DNA of 64,000 nt from Cognatiyoonia koreensis (GCF_900109295.1 NZ_FOIZ01000001.1:1736001-1800000); one strand, 5' to 3'; positions 19,813 to 29,296 are shown, counted from the first letter of the stretch. Notes: generated by a model not told the origin, from the sequence alone. Made by a program: numbers and translations.

Positions 19813-20514
19813 ATGCGATTTCTGGTTTTGCTCCTTTTTCTTGCTGGTCCGTTACAGGCGCAACAGCGCGAGGCAGGGTTAGAACTTGTCCTCCTCGCCG
19901 ATGGCTCTGGGTCCATTGACGCCGAAGAACTGGTGTTCCAGCGGCAAGGCTACGCCGCCGCGATTACAAACCCCGAAGTGCTGACCGCAATCCAGACATC
20001 ACTTTACGGAAGTATCGCCGTCACTTACGTGGAATGGGCGACAAATACGGCAGTGGTGGTGGACTGGACGATCATCGACAGCCCTCAAACTGCACAGGCT
20101 TTCGCGGATGCGCTGATCGGACCACCGCGGCAGGTCTATGGCCGGAATGCCATTGGTGGCGCGCTGCTCGAAGGGCTTCGGCTGATCGAAGAGAACGACA
20201 TCACCTCTCCTCGTCAGGTCATCGATTTTTCAGGCGACAGCATTGGCAATTCATCCGGCCCGCCCATCGCGCTGGCCCGTGAAGAGGTGCTGGCCGCCGG
20301 AATCACAATCAACGCGCTGCCGATCCTGCGCCCCGAAGACGGTCGCCGCGCAGGTGCCAACCTTGAAGAAGAATACGCCAACCGCATCATCGGCGGCCCC
20401 GGTGCGTTCATGGTAACGGCTGAAAGCCGCGACAGCTTTGCCGCGACGGTGCAACGCAAGCTCGTGCTTGAAATCGCGGGAATCCTGCCGGAACACGACC
20501 TCGCCTCGCGCTAG
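19813..20514 (+). CDS. DUF1194 von Willebrand A-like exported protein
   Basis: A 233-residue protein with a signal peptide cut near LQAQQ. The MIDAS-type motif is LLADGSGSIDAEEL, the second conserved block VIDFSGDSIGNSSGP, and the C-terminus has GPGAFMVTAESRDSFAATVQRKL. This is the third DUF1194 gene of the window, 19 kb from the tandem pair at its left edge, and differs from them in its MIDAS context (DGSGS instead of DVSGS). Its end overlaps the convergent cytochrome gene by 4 bp. Function unknown. Confidence 0.85.
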   Translation: MRFLVLLLFLAGPLQAQQREAGLELVLLADGSGSIDAEELVFQRQGYAAAITNPEVLTAIQTSLYGSIAVTYVEWATNTAVVVDWTIIDSPQTAQAFADALIGPPRQVYGRNAIGGALLEGLRLIEENDITSPRQVIDFSGDSIGNSSGPPIALAREEVLAAGITINALPILRPEDGRRAGANLEEEYANRIIGGPGAFMVTAESRDSFAATVQRKLVLEIAGILPEHDLASR

Positions 20515-20903
20515 TTCTGAATGCTTTCCAGATAATCCGTGAGGGCAAGCAGCTTTTCAGGTACCGGCGTGCCAATCCCGTCTTCTTCGACAATGACCAG
20601 CTCGCCCAGATCGCCAGCGCCGAATTCGGGCATCGCACCGCTAAAGTGGGGATCACGCTGCAGTCCGTCGATGATGCTCATCACTTCCGTGCGCGGAAAT
20701 ACTCCACCGTTGTCCTGCGACAGCGTCGTCAGATCAGGGGGTTCGACAAACAGATTGCGTCCGAAAGAACCCGATCCCTTGGCATCGGTGCCATGACAAG
20801 CGGCACATTTATCAAGATATTCCTTACGACCATCAACATTGCCGGGCGCGTCGATACAAGCCGTCAGCGCTACCAGCCCGCACAGAAGAAATGCGTTTTT
20901 CAT
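20511..20903 (-). CDS. c-type cytochrome lipoprotein
   Basis: A 130-residue protein starting at MKNAFLLCGLVALTAC, a lipoprotein signal with lipobox LTAC (Cys16). One haem motif CAACH (Cys33, Cys36, His37) and Met91 in FSGAMPEFG as likely axial ligand. It is a paralog of the soluble cytochrome at 14833-15228 but membrane-anchored through lipid. An FNR-like box stands 56-69 bp upstream of the start, nearly the same distance as in its paralog. Start moved from 20972 to 20903 because of the signal peptide and the upstream box. Confidence 0.87.
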   Translation of the reverse strand: MKNAFLLCGLVALTACIDAPGNVDGRKEYLDKCAACHGTDAKGSGSFGRNLFVEPPDLTTLSQDNGGVFPRTEVMSIIDGLQRDPHFSGAMPEFGAGDLGELVIVEEDGIGTPVPEKLLALTDYLESIQN

Positions 20904-20958
20904 CAGTCTGCTCCCGTTTCCTTTTGACGCTAGAATAGCCGCAGACGCGTGGCCAGCC

Positions 20959-20972
20959 TTGATCCACATCAT
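20959..20972 (-). promoter_or_regulatory. FNR/FnrL-like binding site
   Basis: TTGATCCACATCAT differs by one base from the consensus TTGAT-N4-ATCAA. It lies 56-69 bp before the cytochrome lipoprotein start codon, within 1 bp of the spacing seen for the paralog at 15 kb. The matched position makes chance less likely. Binding is inferred. Confidence 0.55.
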
Positions 20973-21009
20973 GCGCCCGCGCCGTCGGCGAAAACAGGCC
21001 TGCCTGCCA

Positions 21010-21990
21010 TCAGGCGGCAGCCAGTCCCGTTACAAGCGTCCACAGTGCCTCCGGAACCGCCACGCGGTCCATCGGCTGACGGCCCGCACCGGGAATGCGC
21101 GCTCCGTCCTGCGCCGCAACGGCCTCAGCCACCCGTTCAAACCGTGCTGCGAAATCCGCGCCATATGTGCCGGGGTCCATGAGGATATAGAACTGCCCCA
21201 GATCATGGGGTTTGCCATCAGGCAGTTTCAGTCCGCTGACATCCAGCGAATTGACCGAACCCGTCATGCCTGCCGCCAGCAACTCGGCCATCAGACCAAA
21301 ACCCCAACCTTTGTATCCGCCTGCACTGACAAGCGCGCCTTTCAGCGCGGATTCTGGGTCGGTCGTGGGGTGGCCATTGGAATCAACGGCCCAGCCCAAG
21401 GGAATAGGCTCGCCGGCCGCCTTCGCCATGGTGATTTTGCCAAGCGCAACAGCAGAGGTCGAAAAATCAAAATGCATCGCCAGTTTACCATCGCCTGGCA
21501 CGGACATCGCGATGGGATTCGTACCGATGACTGCAGCATTCCCGTTCGGCGGTGCCACGACGGGTGACGCGTTCGTAAACCCGATGCCGATCAGCCCTGC
21601 ATCCGCGATCTGCTCCGTGAAATATCCAAGTGACGTGCAGGTGTGTGCATGCGCCACAGCAAGGGTTGCAACACCATTCTCGCGTGCGGCGTCCAGCGCC
21701 TCTGGCAAGGCGGCGGCAAAGGCGGGTTGCGCAAAGCCGAATGCGGCATCAGCCAGCACCGCGCCCGGTCTTGGGCGGCTAACCTCGGGTGTCACTGTGC
21801 CATTGACGCGACCCGACCGCAGTTGTGTGCAATAGCTTTCAAGGTAATAGAGACCGCAAATCACATTACCAAAGGCTTCGGCACGCGCGACGGCACGGGC
21901 GACCGCCTGTGCCTGCATCTCGCCCGCACCATGCGCAACCAAGGCACGGTGGGATATGTCTTCGATCTCTGCGGTTGTGACTGTTGGCAT
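21010..21990 (-). CDS. malate/L-lactate dehydrogenase-type (Ldh2) oxidoreductase
   Basis: A 326-residue protein of the Ldh2/YlbC/ComC family, a NAD(P)-binding fold unrelated to the classic Rossmann dehydrogenases. Typical blocks are AHAHTCTSLGYFTEQ, GIGFTNASPVVAPPNG, IGTNPIAMSVPG, and YKGWGFGLMAELLAAGM. The family includes malate, ureidoglycolate, delta-1-piperideine-2-carboxylate and sulfolactate dehydrogenases; sequence alone does not choose. It starts 3 bp after lolD on the same strand, so it is probably transcribed with lolCD. Confidence 0.87.
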   Translation of the reverse strand: MPTVTTAEIEDISHRALVAHGAGEMQAQAVARAVARAEAFGNVICGLYYLESYCTQLRSGRVNGTVTPEVSRPRPGAVLADAAFGFAQPAFAAALPEALDAARENGVATLAVAHAHTCTSLGYFTEQIADAGLIGIGFTNASPVVAPPNGNAAVIGTNPIAMSVPGDGKLAMHFDFSTSAVALGKITMAKAAGEPIPLGWAVDSNGHPTTDPESALKGALVSAGGYKGWGFGLMAELLAAGMTGSVNSLDVSGLKLPDGKPHDLGQFYILMDPGTYGADFAARFERVAEAVAAQDGARIPGAGRQPMDRVAVPEALWTLVTGLAAA

Positions 21991-21993
21991 CAG

Positions 21994-22680
21994 CTATTCC
22001 CCATGTGTCAGCTTGCCTGCCGTCAGATGCACAGTGCGGTCCATACGGGCAGCCAGTTCAAGGTTATGCGTCGCAATAACGGCGGCTAGTCCGGTGCCGC
22101 GCACAAGATCCATCAGCGCTCCAAAGACCCGATCAGAGGTGCCGGGATCAAGGTTGCCCGTCGGTTCATCAGCCAAAAGCAGTGTGGGACGATTAGCCAG
22201 CGCACGGCAAAATGCAACACGCTGCTGTTCACCACCTGACAGGGCAGCAGGGCGATGGTCGGCCCGCTCTGCCACGCCGACATTGCCAAGCAATTCCAGC
22301 GCGCGGGCTTCTGCCTCTTTTTGCGCGATGCCGTTTGCCAGCTGCGGCAAAACGATGTTTTCAAGGGCGGTAAATTCCGGCAGCAAATGGTGGAACTGAT
22401 AGATGAACCCAACACCATCGCGGCGCATCGCCGTGCGGCGGCTATCGGATTTGCCGGTCATGTCATCGCCGTTGATCGTGACGGTGCCGCTATCGGGCGT
22501 GTCCAGCAGACCGGCGATATGCAGCAAGGTGGATTTCCCGGCACCGGACGGGGCGACAAGGGCAACAATTTCGCCCTTTTCCACCGTCAGATCGACGCCT
22601 TGTAAAACGTTGACCTCGTTCGGCTTGCCGTGGTTGTAGGCCTTCGTGATGCCCGTCAGTTGCAAGGTTGGATTACTCAT
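21994..22680 (-). CDS. lolD: lipoprotein-releasing ABC transporter ATPase LolD
   Basis: A 228-residue ABC ATPase. Walker A is [12 protein letters not shown], the LolD-type [18 protein letters not shown] motif contains the Q-loop, the signature is [15 protein letters not shown] and Walker [14 protein letters not shown]. It powers release of outer-membrane lipoproteins from the inner membrane to LolA. It overlaps the upstream permease gene by 8 bp. Confidence 0.93.
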   Translation of the reverse strand: MSNPTLQLTGITKAYNHGKPNEVNVLQGVDLTVEKGEIVALVAPSGAGKSTLLHIAGLLDTPDSGTVTINGDDMTGKSDSRRTAMRRDGVGFIYQFHHLLPEFTALENIVLPQLANGIAQKEAEARALELLGNVGVAERADHRPAALSGGEQQRVAFCRALANRPTLLLADEPTGNLDPGTSDRVFGALMDLVRGTGLAAVIATHNLELAARMDRTVHLTAGKLTHGE

Positions 22681-23956
22681 AACGCAGCGCCTCGACCGGG
22701 TTCATGCGGGCCGCACGACGCGCCGGAAAGATCGTGATGATCCAGGACAAGCCTAGCGACAGTGCTACAGACTTCAGCACATCAACGCCCTTTAACTCGG
22801 CAGGCAATTCATAGATGCCACGGATCGACGGATCCCAGACGCCCCCGCCAGATACGTAATTAATAAAGGAAAAGATCGCGTCGATATTCACAACGAACAG
22901 GACGCCAAAGATCACGCCAAAGATCGTGCCAAGTGTTCCGATACCCGCACCGCAGATAAAGAAGACACGCAAGATCGACCCTTCGGTCAAACCCATGGTG
23001 CGCAGAATGCCAACATCTTTGCCCTTGTTCTTCACCAGCATGATCAGGCCGGAAATGATGTTCATCGACGCGATAAGGACGAGGATGGACATGATGACAA
23101 ACATCACGTTGTCCTCGATGGCCAGCGCGCGCAGAAAGGCCCCAGCACTGTCGCGCCAGGTCCACAGCAAAGCGCCCTCGCCCACCGCATCAAGCAGCGA
23201 CGGGATAAAAGCTTCGATGTCGTCGGGATCAGTGACCATGACCTCGATCTCGTCCGCGACGAAATCCTTGTTGAAGAAGAACTGTGCATCCTCAATCGGC
23301 AGATAGGCGCGCGTGCGATCGATGTCGTAACGCCCGGCAGTAAAGATATAGACGACTTCATAGGCATTGGTACGTGGGGTGCGGCCCATGGCGGTCGACG
23401 CGCCTTGCGGTGATATGACACGGATCGTGTCCCCGATCGTCACGCCCAGATCACGGGCTGCAACGGATCCCAACGCGATCCCCTCTTGGAATTTTTCAAT
23501 CTGGCCCATGCTCTCGCGCGGGGCGGCGATGCGCGGTATGCCTTGCAAGTCCTCATAGGAAATGCCGTAAATTTCGATGCCCGCATTCTGGTTGCCGAAA
23601 TTCGCCATGACCTGCTGTTTGACCAGCGGCGCAGCCCGGGTCACGCCCGGAATGGCTTCTATCTGGTCGGCCAATTCATCGTAATCGGAAATGCGGCGGG
23701 TCACCTGCCCCGTCTGTTCGATGACGGACTGTTTATAAACCGTCACATGGGCATTGGCACCCAGGATCGTATCAACAAATTCCGCACGAAAACCCGAACG
23801 CACGGCCAATGTCACGATCAGGGCAAAGACCGCCAGCGTGATTCCGATCAGGGAAATCCACGTCATGACGCTGACGCCGCCTTCGGCGCGTTTCGCGCGA
23901 ATATAGCGCCACGCGATCATCCATTCGAATTTCGCGAAAGGTCTGGTGTTTGCCAT
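22673..23956 (-). CDS. lolC: lipoprotein-releasing ABC transporter permease LolC/LolE
   Basis: A 427-residue inner-membrane protein. The N-terminal [14 protein letters not shown] and first helix lead into a large periplasmic domain (MacB_PCD, about residues 45-250), then three C-terminal FtsX-type helices ending with [24 protein letters not shown]. Only one permease gene is present, fitting the single LolC/E-type homodimer of alphaproteobacteria. Start at [13 protein letters not shown] (23956); the open frame to 24013 is ignored. Confidence 0.92.
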   Translation of the reverse strand: MANTRPFAKFEWMIAWRYIRAKRAEGGVSVMTWISLIGITLAVFALIVTLAVRSGFRAEFVDTILGANAHVTVYKQSVIEQTGQVTRRISDYDELADQIEAIPGVTRAAPLVKQQVMANFGNQNAGIEIYGISYEDLQGIPRIAAPRESMGQIEKFQEGIALGSVAARDLGVTIGDTIRVISPQGASTAMGRTPRTNAYEVVYIFTAGRYDIDRTRAYLPIEDAQFFFNKDFVADEIEVMVTDPDDIEAFIPSLLDAVGEGALLWTWRDSAGAFLRALAIEDNVMFVIMSILVLIASMNIISGLIMLVKNKGKDVGILRTMGLTEGSILRVFFICGAGIGTLGTIFGVIFGVLFVVNIDAIFSFINYVSGGGVWDPSIRGIYELPAELKGVDVLKSVALSLGLSWIITIFPARRAARMNPVEALRYE

Positions 23957-24013
23957 ATCGGGCCTTCTTGACTGCTTGGCGCGCAACCTGTGGGCTGGGC
24001 GGGGGAAGGTCAA

Positions 24014-24721
24014 TCAATAATGGTTGCCCTCAGCCATCCAAGGCGTCAAATCGCGTCCCTTGGCAGCCGCTTTGCTCTCGACCGCCCACAGCAGTCCGCG
24101 ACGGATCATTTCATGCGCCGGACCCGTCGCGATGACCTCTGGCTGGTGGCCAAGCGCATTGTAATAGACGCGACCCAATCCCCAAGCACGGGTCCAGACG
24201 TAAGGCATCTCCACGGCCCCGTTAGGACTGTGATACCATGTGACTGGGTCTGTACGGGTCGTGGCCAGAACGGTATTTGCCGGGTCGACATGCAAATAGT
24301 ATTGTTCTGTCTCCACATCGAAATCGTCGATACCCGCAACCAGCGGATCATCCGATACGATGTTGATCCGGTGTTTCACACCGTCCCCACCCGGATGGGC
24401 GACCCAGTTCGCGCCGGTCATGAATTGCCACAACGTATTGTTGCGAAACGCGTCGCACATACCGCCATGACACCCGGCAAGGCCAGTGCCGCGGGCAACA
24501 ACCTCAGCCACGTGCCGGCCGATTTCGCGGCTCAGCGTGCCATCGGTCCAGATCGGCACCAGCAGATCATACCGCCCAAGGTCAGGATCATCGAAACTCT
24601 CGCAACTGTCCGAAACATCGACAGACACACCCGCTCCGGTCAGGATGTCCTCAAAGATCGTGGCAACCGTCTGGGGCGCATGCCCGTCCCAGCCGCCCCA
24701 GACGATCAAAGCGCGCTTCAT
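24014..24721 (-). CDS. ThuA domain protein
   Basis: A 235-residue protein of the ThuA/trehalose-utilisation family with a class I glutamine amidotransferase-like fold. Family blocks are RALIVWGGWDGHAP, DLLVPIWTDG, GLAGCHGGMCDAFR and YYLHVDPANTVLATTR, then GRVYYNALGHQPEV. ThuA-type proteins accompany sugar catabolism in rhizobia, but no sugar genes lie here. Its ATG overlaps the stop of the DUF2937 gene (ATGA). Confidence 0.87.
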   Translation of the reverse strand: MKRALIVWGGWDGHAPQTVATIFEDILTGAGVSVDVSDSCESFDDPDLGRYDLLVPIWTDGTLSREIGRHVAEVVARGTGLAGCHGGMCDAFRNNTLWQFMTGANWVAHPGGDGVKHRINIVSDDPLVAGIDDFDVETEQYYLHVDPANTVLATTRTDPVTWYHSPNGAVEMPYVWTRAWGLGRVYYNALGHQPEVIATGPAHEMIRRGLLWAVESKAAAKGRDLTPWMAEGNHY

Positions 24722-25311
24722 CGGGTCGCCCCCATCAAACGCGGCCTTGGATCATCTTGCACCGCAGTCAGGGTCGGGCGTACCAATGCAGGCTCGCGGC
24801 GTTGCGGCATGGGTTGGGGTGCGCTGCGTTTCAGACCGCGCAGCGGCATCACCAGCAAAGACAATAGACCAAAGGCCGACAGCCAGCCGATAACGCCGCC
24901 CAGCCCGGCAGCGACCATACCCGCAAGCGATAACGGCAGTGCCGGCGCAAATTCGCCCCATGTCGCGGTAAAGGTTGGGCCATCGCTATAACGCAAAGGC
25001 ATCGCCAGCCGCTCAAGCGGAGTCGCATTGCGCAAAACGACCAGCGCATCTGACAGCGCGGCATGGCGGGCGAATGTGCGGCGCATATCACCTTGGCGGG
25101 ATTCCAGAAACGGCGTTCCCACCATCTGCAACAACGCCTCTTCCCGACCCAATCCGGCCTCAAGCGCCGAGGCGTCGAAATCAAGAACGACGCTGGTCAG
25201 CGCATCGACCTGACCGGCCAAGCGCTGCTGATATTGCTGTGTAAATTCAGGAGCTTGCGAAAAAACACATGCCCCGCACAGCCCCGCCACAAGGGCGATG
25301 ATCCTGATCAT
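24718..25311 (-). CDS. DUF2937 family membrane protein
   Basis: A 197-residue protein starting at MIRIIALVAGLCG. An N-terminal hydrophobic segment is followed by the DUF2937 block EFTQQYQQRLAGQVDAL, a helical region, then one or two membrane helices around residues 130-160 and a basic Pro/Arg-rich tail. The frame extends to 25371 but the conserved start is 25311. Function unknown. Coupled to the ThuA gene by ATGA. Confidence 0.8.
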   Translation of the reverse strand: MIRIIALVAGLCGACVFSQAPEFTQQYQQRLAGQVDALTSVVLDFDASALEAGLGREEALLQMVGTPFLESRQGDMRRTFARHAALSDALVVLRNATPLERLAMPLRYSDGPTFTATWGEFAPALPLSLAGMVAAGLGGVIGWLSAFGLLSLLVMPLRGLKRSAPQPMPQRREPALVRPTLTAVQDDPRPRLMGATR

Positions 25312-25383
25312 ACTGCTCTGCCTCGTCTTTATTGTTGGAACGGTTTTAGCAGGGTTCACAGATTCGGGCAAAGCATCACAAAT

Positions 25384-25884
25384 CTAATTGCAGTCTCTTA
25401 TGCGCAAGCTATCGATTACGGGTTGGACCAAAGATGCCATCGTTGGCGCATCATCTGGTAAATAATAGACTTCAACAAAAGCGTTGATTAACCTACCATC
25501 ACACGTAGTCAACTCTCGCCAATAATGGTGTATCTGTGTCGGGATTTTTACATCCTTACTAAAGCGAAACTCATAAACGACACCGAACCAATCGTCCCCT
25601 CCTTGGGTGGAAAGAATAGTGGTTTGGTCATTGGCCAAAAGGCGCATATGCAAGTCCATCGCAGCATCAAAGGAAATCGTTAGCGGACCCGCAGCAGACA
25701 TCCTGATACCAGCCGAAGGCAACTGGCTATTTCCAAAGTATGCAGTCCGTTCGTCCGAGCCAAACCTCTTAAGTTCAAAGCCAGCAGGGATATCGGCAGC
25801 AACACCGTATTCTTCAAGGATATGTGCGTACTGCGCCCAAAGTGGGCTAGCAGCGGTTATCAAAAGGCAAAGAAGCGCACGCAT
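25384..25884 (-). CDS. exported protein of unknown function, AT-rich
   Basis: A 166-residue protein with a signal peptide ([18 protein letters not shown]). The mature part has EYGVAADIPAGFELKRFG and a pair of Cys near the C-terminus, and no motif I recognise. Base composition is visibly lower in G+C (mid-40s by eye) than its neighbours, hinting at recent acquisition or relaxed codon use. It shares one base with proS (TAATG), so it is still translated from the proS transcript. Function unknown. Confidence 0.65.
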   Translation of the reverse strand: MRALLCLLITAASPLWAQYAHILEEYGVAADIPAGFELKRFGSDERTAYFGNSQLPSAGIRMSAAGPLTISFDAAMDLHMRLLANDQTTILSTQGGDDWFGVVYEFRFSKDVKIPTQIHHYWRELTTCDGRLINAFVEVYYLPDDAPTMASLVQPVIDSLRIRDCN

Positions 25885-27224
25885 TAAATGTGTTCATTAT
25901 ATATTTCCACAACCTTCGCCACCGCATCCGCAGGTGCGAGTTCCTCACTCTCCCCAGTCCGGCGCGAGGTCAGCTCAACAACCCCGTTCTTCAAGCCACG
26001 CGGCCCGACGGTGATCCGCCATGGCAGGCCAATCATATCCATCGTGCCAAACTTGGCACCGGCCCGTTCGTCGCGATCATCATATAGCGGGTCCAGACCA
26101 GCGGCGATGAACTCCGCATACAAATCCTCACAGGCTGCATCAGCGGCCTCATCACCCGAGCGCATGTTCAGAATGCCCACATGGAACGGCGTCACGCCTT
26201 CAGGCCAGATAATGCCCTTGTCATCGTGCGAGGCTTCAATGATCGCGCCCACCAGACGCGACACACCGATCCCGTGGGATCCCATGTGCACATTCACCTT
26301 TTCGCCGCCGGGGATGTCCACGGCCGCATTCAGCGCGTCAGAATACTTGGTGCCAAAATAGAAGATCTGGCCGACTTCAATACCGCGTGCGGTCTTGCGG
26401 CGCTCCTCTGGGACCTCGTTGAACAACGCGGCGTCATGGGTTTCGTCGGTGCGGGCATAGCGGGTCGTAAATTCCTCCATGATCGCAGCACAGGCAGCCT
26501 TATCATCAAAATCAATTTCGCGGTCACCAAAGGTCAGATCGGTAACAGCGCTGTCATAAAAGACTTCACTCTCGCCGGTTTCGGCCAGCACAAGGAATTC
26601 ATGGGTATCATCACCGCCGATAGGTCCTGAATCCGCGCGCATCGGGATGGCTTTCAACCCCATGCGCTCGTAGGTACGCAGATAGGTGACCAGATGGCGG
26701 TTATAGGCGTGTAGCGCGTCTTCCTTTGTCAAATCAAAGTTATAACCGTCTTTCATATAGAATTCGCGACCACGCATGACGCCGAAACGGGGGCGAACCT
26801 CGTCACGGAACTTCCACTGGATCTGGTACAGCGTCAGCGGCAGGTCTTTGTAGGATGTGACATGGGCGCGAAAGATATCCGTGACCAGTTCTTCAGCGGT
26901 GGGGGTGAACAGCATCTCGCGGCCGCCGCGATCCTTGATGCGCAGCATTTCTTCACCGTAGGCATCATAGCGTCCGCTTTCCTTCCACAGATCAGCAGAT
27001 TGAATCGTGGGCATCAGCATGGCGTGATGACCGGCCTTCGCCTGCTCCTCGTGCACGATATTCTCGATCTTCTTCAAGACCTTGAAACCCAGCGGCAACC
27101 ACGAATAGATCCCCGCGCTCGCTTGCTTGATCATGCCGGCCTGCAACATGTAGCGGTGGCTGACGATCTGCGCCTCGCGAGGCGTTTCTTTCAGAACGGG
27201 CAGGAAATAGCGGGAAAGGCGCAT
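25884..27224 (-). CDS. proS: prolyl-tRNA synthetase, short alphaproteobacterial form
   Basis: A 446-residue class II aminoacyl-tRNA synthetase charging tRNA-Pro. Class II motifs are visible: [21 protein letters not shown] region (motif 2) and [13 protein letters not shown] (motif 3). The chain goes directly from motif 2 towards [15 protein letters not shown] without the ~180-residue cis-editing insertion of E. coli ProS, as is normal for the alphaproteobacterial type. Cys-tRNA or Ala-tRNA correction would need free-standing factors elsewhere. Start at the second of two Met codons. Confidence 0.94.
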   Translation of the reverse strand: MRLSRYFLPVLKETPREAQIVSHRYMLQAGMIKQASAGIYSWLPLGFKVLKKIENIVHEEQAKAGHHAMLMPTIQSADLWKESGRYDAYGEEMLRIKDRGGREMLFTPTAEELVTDIFRAHVTSYKDLPLTLYQIQWKFRDEVRPRFGVMRGREFYMKDGYNFDLTKEDALHAYNRHLVTYLRTYERMGLKAIPMRADSGPIGGDDTHEFLVLAETGESEVFYDSAVTDLTFGDREIDFDDKAACAAIMEEFTTRYARTDETHDAALFNEVPEERRKTARGIEVGQIFYFGTKYSDALNAAVDIPGGEKVNVHMGSHGIGVSRLVGAIIEASHDDKGIIWPEGVTPFHVGILNMRSGDEAADAACEDLYAEFIAAGLDPLYDDRDERAGAKFGTMDMIGLPWRITVGPRGLKNGVVELTSRRTGESEELAPADAVAKVVEIYNEHI

Positions 27225-27372
27225 CACAAAAGACCTGTGGTTGTTGTCGCGATGAGTCCTAGGGGAAAGGGGATGCCATCACAAGCGCGGTCAGTGGATT
27301 GGCGGCGCGGCAGACGTTGCGGCAAATCAAGACCTCTACCACCCACCACGGCTTGGAGCGCCGCCGGAAACG

Positions 27373-27400
27373 TTAACAATAAGTTACTGAAATATATACA
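27373..27400 (+). promoter_or_regulatory. predicted promoter of perM-hdaA-ppk-ppx
   Basis: In an AT-rich patch of the proS/perM gap, TTAACA (27373-27378) and TATACA (27395-27400) form a sigma70-like -35/-10 pair with 16-bp spacing. The predicted start is about 27407, some 85 bp before the perM ATG. Position and composition support it; no experimental evidence. Confidence 0.5.
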
Positions 27401-27404
27401 TAAA

Positions 27405-27422
27405 TGTTTCGCATGCGAAACA
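27405..27422. promoter_or_regulatory. perfect 18-bp palindrome, candidate operator
   Basis: TGTTTCGCATGCGAAACA is a perfect palindrome placed 5 bp after the predicted -10 element, so a bound dimer would cover the transcription start and repress the operon. I cannot name the regulator. The rest of the 267-bp gap 27225-27491 shows no gene. Confidence 0.6.
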
Positions 27423-27491
27423 AATGCGACCTGCCGCTTGCATCCACTGCGACACTCCCGCACATATCAGTAAAGCAAATACGGGTGAGGC

Positions 27492-28586
27492 ATGGGACTT
27501 TCCGTTCAACAACAGGCAAAATACTGGGGCGTCGCGATTGCGGTATTCGTACTGGCGCTTTGGTTTCTCGGGGATGTGATTCTGCCCTTCGTTCTGGGCG
27601 GGGCGATTGCCTATTGCCTTGATCCGATCGCCGACCGGCTTGAAAAACTGGGGTGCAGCCGTGTGCTATCGGTGGCAATCATTACATTGGTTGCCGCGCT
27701 GTTTTTCCTGCTGCTGGTGCTGCTCGTGATCCCGACACTTGTGCGGGAAACCACGGGTCTTGTGCAACAGATCCCGACGCTGATCGACAAACTGCAAGCC
27801 ACGCTGTCCGAACGGTTTCCCAGCCTGGAAGATCAAAGCAGCACAATCCGCCAGCAGCTCGACAAGCTCGCGGGGCTCGTGCAGGAACGTGGCGGCGAAT
27901 TGGTGAACACGCTCTTTTCAGGGGCGCTCGGCATCCTGAACGTGCTGGTTTTGATCGTTATCGTGCCGGTTGTGGCGTTCTATCTGCTGCTGGACTGGGA
28001 CAACATGGTCGCCAAGATCGACGAACTTCTGCCCCGTGATCACGTCGATACGATCCGGCGGCTGGGGCGGGAAATGGACAACACGCTTGCGTCTTTCATT
28101 CGCGGGCAAGGCACGGTCTGTGTCGTGCTTGGCGTCTACTATGCGATCGCGCTGACCATCGCCGGTCTGAACTTCGGGCTGGTCATCGGTTTCGTCGCGG
28201 GACTGATTTCTTTTATCCCCTATGTCGGCGCGCTTGTCGGCGGGGTTCTGGCCGTCGGGCTGGCATTGTTTCAATGGTGGGGCGGCATTCCACTTGACGA
28301 TGGTGGCACGGCGACAAACTGGGTGCGCATCGGGATCGTGGCTGCTGTCTTCATGTTGGGCCAATTCCTTGAAGGTAACATCCTGACGCCCAAACTGGTT
28401 GGCAATTCTGTCGGTCTGCATCCGGTCTGGCTGCTTTTTGCACTATCGGTCTTCGGTTCGCTGTTCGGGTTCGTCGGAATGCTGGTCGCTGTGCCGGTTG
28501 CCGCTTTGCTTGGCGTACTTGCGCGTTTCGGGCTGGAACAGTATCGCGACAGCAGGCTGTATCAGGGCCAGAGCGGAAACGATTAA
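27492..28586 (+). CDS. AI-2E (PerM) family transporter
   Basis: A 364-residue polytopic membrane protein with about 7-8 helices: two near the N-terminus, a periplasmic helical segment (about 75-145), then a C-terminal bundle with the conserved FVAGLISFIPYVGALVGG and EGNILTPKLVGNSVGLHP blocks. The family includes the TqsA autoinducer-2 exporter and ion antiporters; specific substrate unknown. It is the first gene of perM-hdaA-ppk-ppx; its stop TAA is immediately followed by the hdaA ATG. Confidence 0.88.
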   Translation: MGLSVQQQAKYWGVAIAVFVLALWFLGDVILPFVLGGAIAYCLDPIADRLEKLGCSRVLSVAIITLVAALFFLLLVLLVIPTLVRETTGLVQQIPTLIDKLQATLSERFPSLEDQSSTIRQQLDKLAGLVQERGGELVNTLFSGALGILNVLVLIVIVPVVAFYLLLDWDNMVAKIDELLPRDHVDTIRRLGREMDNTLASFIRGQGTVCVVLGVYYAIALTIAGLNFGLVIGFVAGLISFIPYVGALVGGVLAVGLALFQWWGGIPLDDGGTATNWVRIGIVAAVFMLGQFLEGNILTPKLVGNSVGLHPVWLLFALSVFGSLFGFVGMLVAVPVAALLGVLARFGLEQYRDSRLYQGQSGND

Positions 28587-29255
28587 ATGCCGGAACAACT
28601 TGTTTTTGACTGGCCGCGCGACACCGCGCTGCGGCCTGAAGACTTCTTCGTATCGGACGCGAACCGTGTTGCCGCACAGCTGATCGCGGCCCCACAAGAC
28701 TGGCCTGATGGAAAGCTGGTGCTGACCGGCCCAGAATCCAGCGGCAAAAGCCACCTCGCCCGCGTCTTTCAGGTTACCAGCGACGCGATGATCGTCGCCG
28801 CAGCAGACCTGCCAGAAGGATTGCGGCCCAACGGTCCACTCGCGGTCGAGGACTTGTCCGGCCTGCCGCCTGACCGCGAAGAAGCGATGTTCCACCTGCA
28901 CAACCACATGGCGGGGGCTGGCCTACCGCTGCTAATGACCGACCGCCTGCCCCCTGCGCGCTGGAATATCGCACTGCCCGATCTGGCCAGCCGGATGCAG
29001 GCAACCACGCCCGTGAATATCGAAGACCCAGACGACATGCTGCTGCAAGTGCTTATCATGAAGCTTTTTGCAGACCGGCAGGTCATCCCTCCACCATCGG
29101 TCGTGCAATTCCTGTCGACGCGCATCGAACGGTCCTACGTCGCCGTGGGCGACATCGTGGCCCGGCTCGACCACGCATCACTGGTGCGCAAGAAACCCGC
29201 TTCGATCAAATTGGCCAGCACGCTGCTGGACAAAGGGGATGCAGAGGGCGCATAA
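28587..29255 (+). CDS. hdaA: DnaA-related regulatory inactivator HdaA
   Basis: A 222-residue AAA+ protein. The N-terminal QLVFDWP is the clamp-binding motif that docks Hda proteins on DnaN. Walker A is TGPESSGKSHL, and AVEDLSG occupies the Walker B position. There is no DnaA domain IV (DNA binding), as expected for Hda/HdaA. Together with the sliding clamp it stimulates hydrolysis of DnaA-ATP, limiting replication initiation. It lies between perM and ppk. Confidence 0.9.
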   Translation: MPEQLVFDWPRDTALRPEDFFVSDANRVAAQLIAAPQDWPDGKLVLTGPESSGKSHLARVFQVTSDAMIVAAADLPEGLRPNGPLAVEDLSGLPPDREEAMFHLHNHMAGAGLPLLMTDRLPPARWNIALPDLASRMQATTPVNIEDPDDMLLQVLIMKLFADRQVIPPPSVVQFLSTRIERSYVAVGDIVARLDHASLVRKKPASIKLASTLLDKGDAEGA

Positions 29256-29296
29256 TTTGTCATGAAACTGCAATGGTTTGCAGTGATGAAAGCCCG

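Noticed and set aside
27225..27491. tRNA or replication origin in the proS/perM gap
   Set aside because: No cloverleaf, no GG-TTCGA-type T-arm and no DnaA-box cluster; the AT-rich patch is better explained as a promoter.
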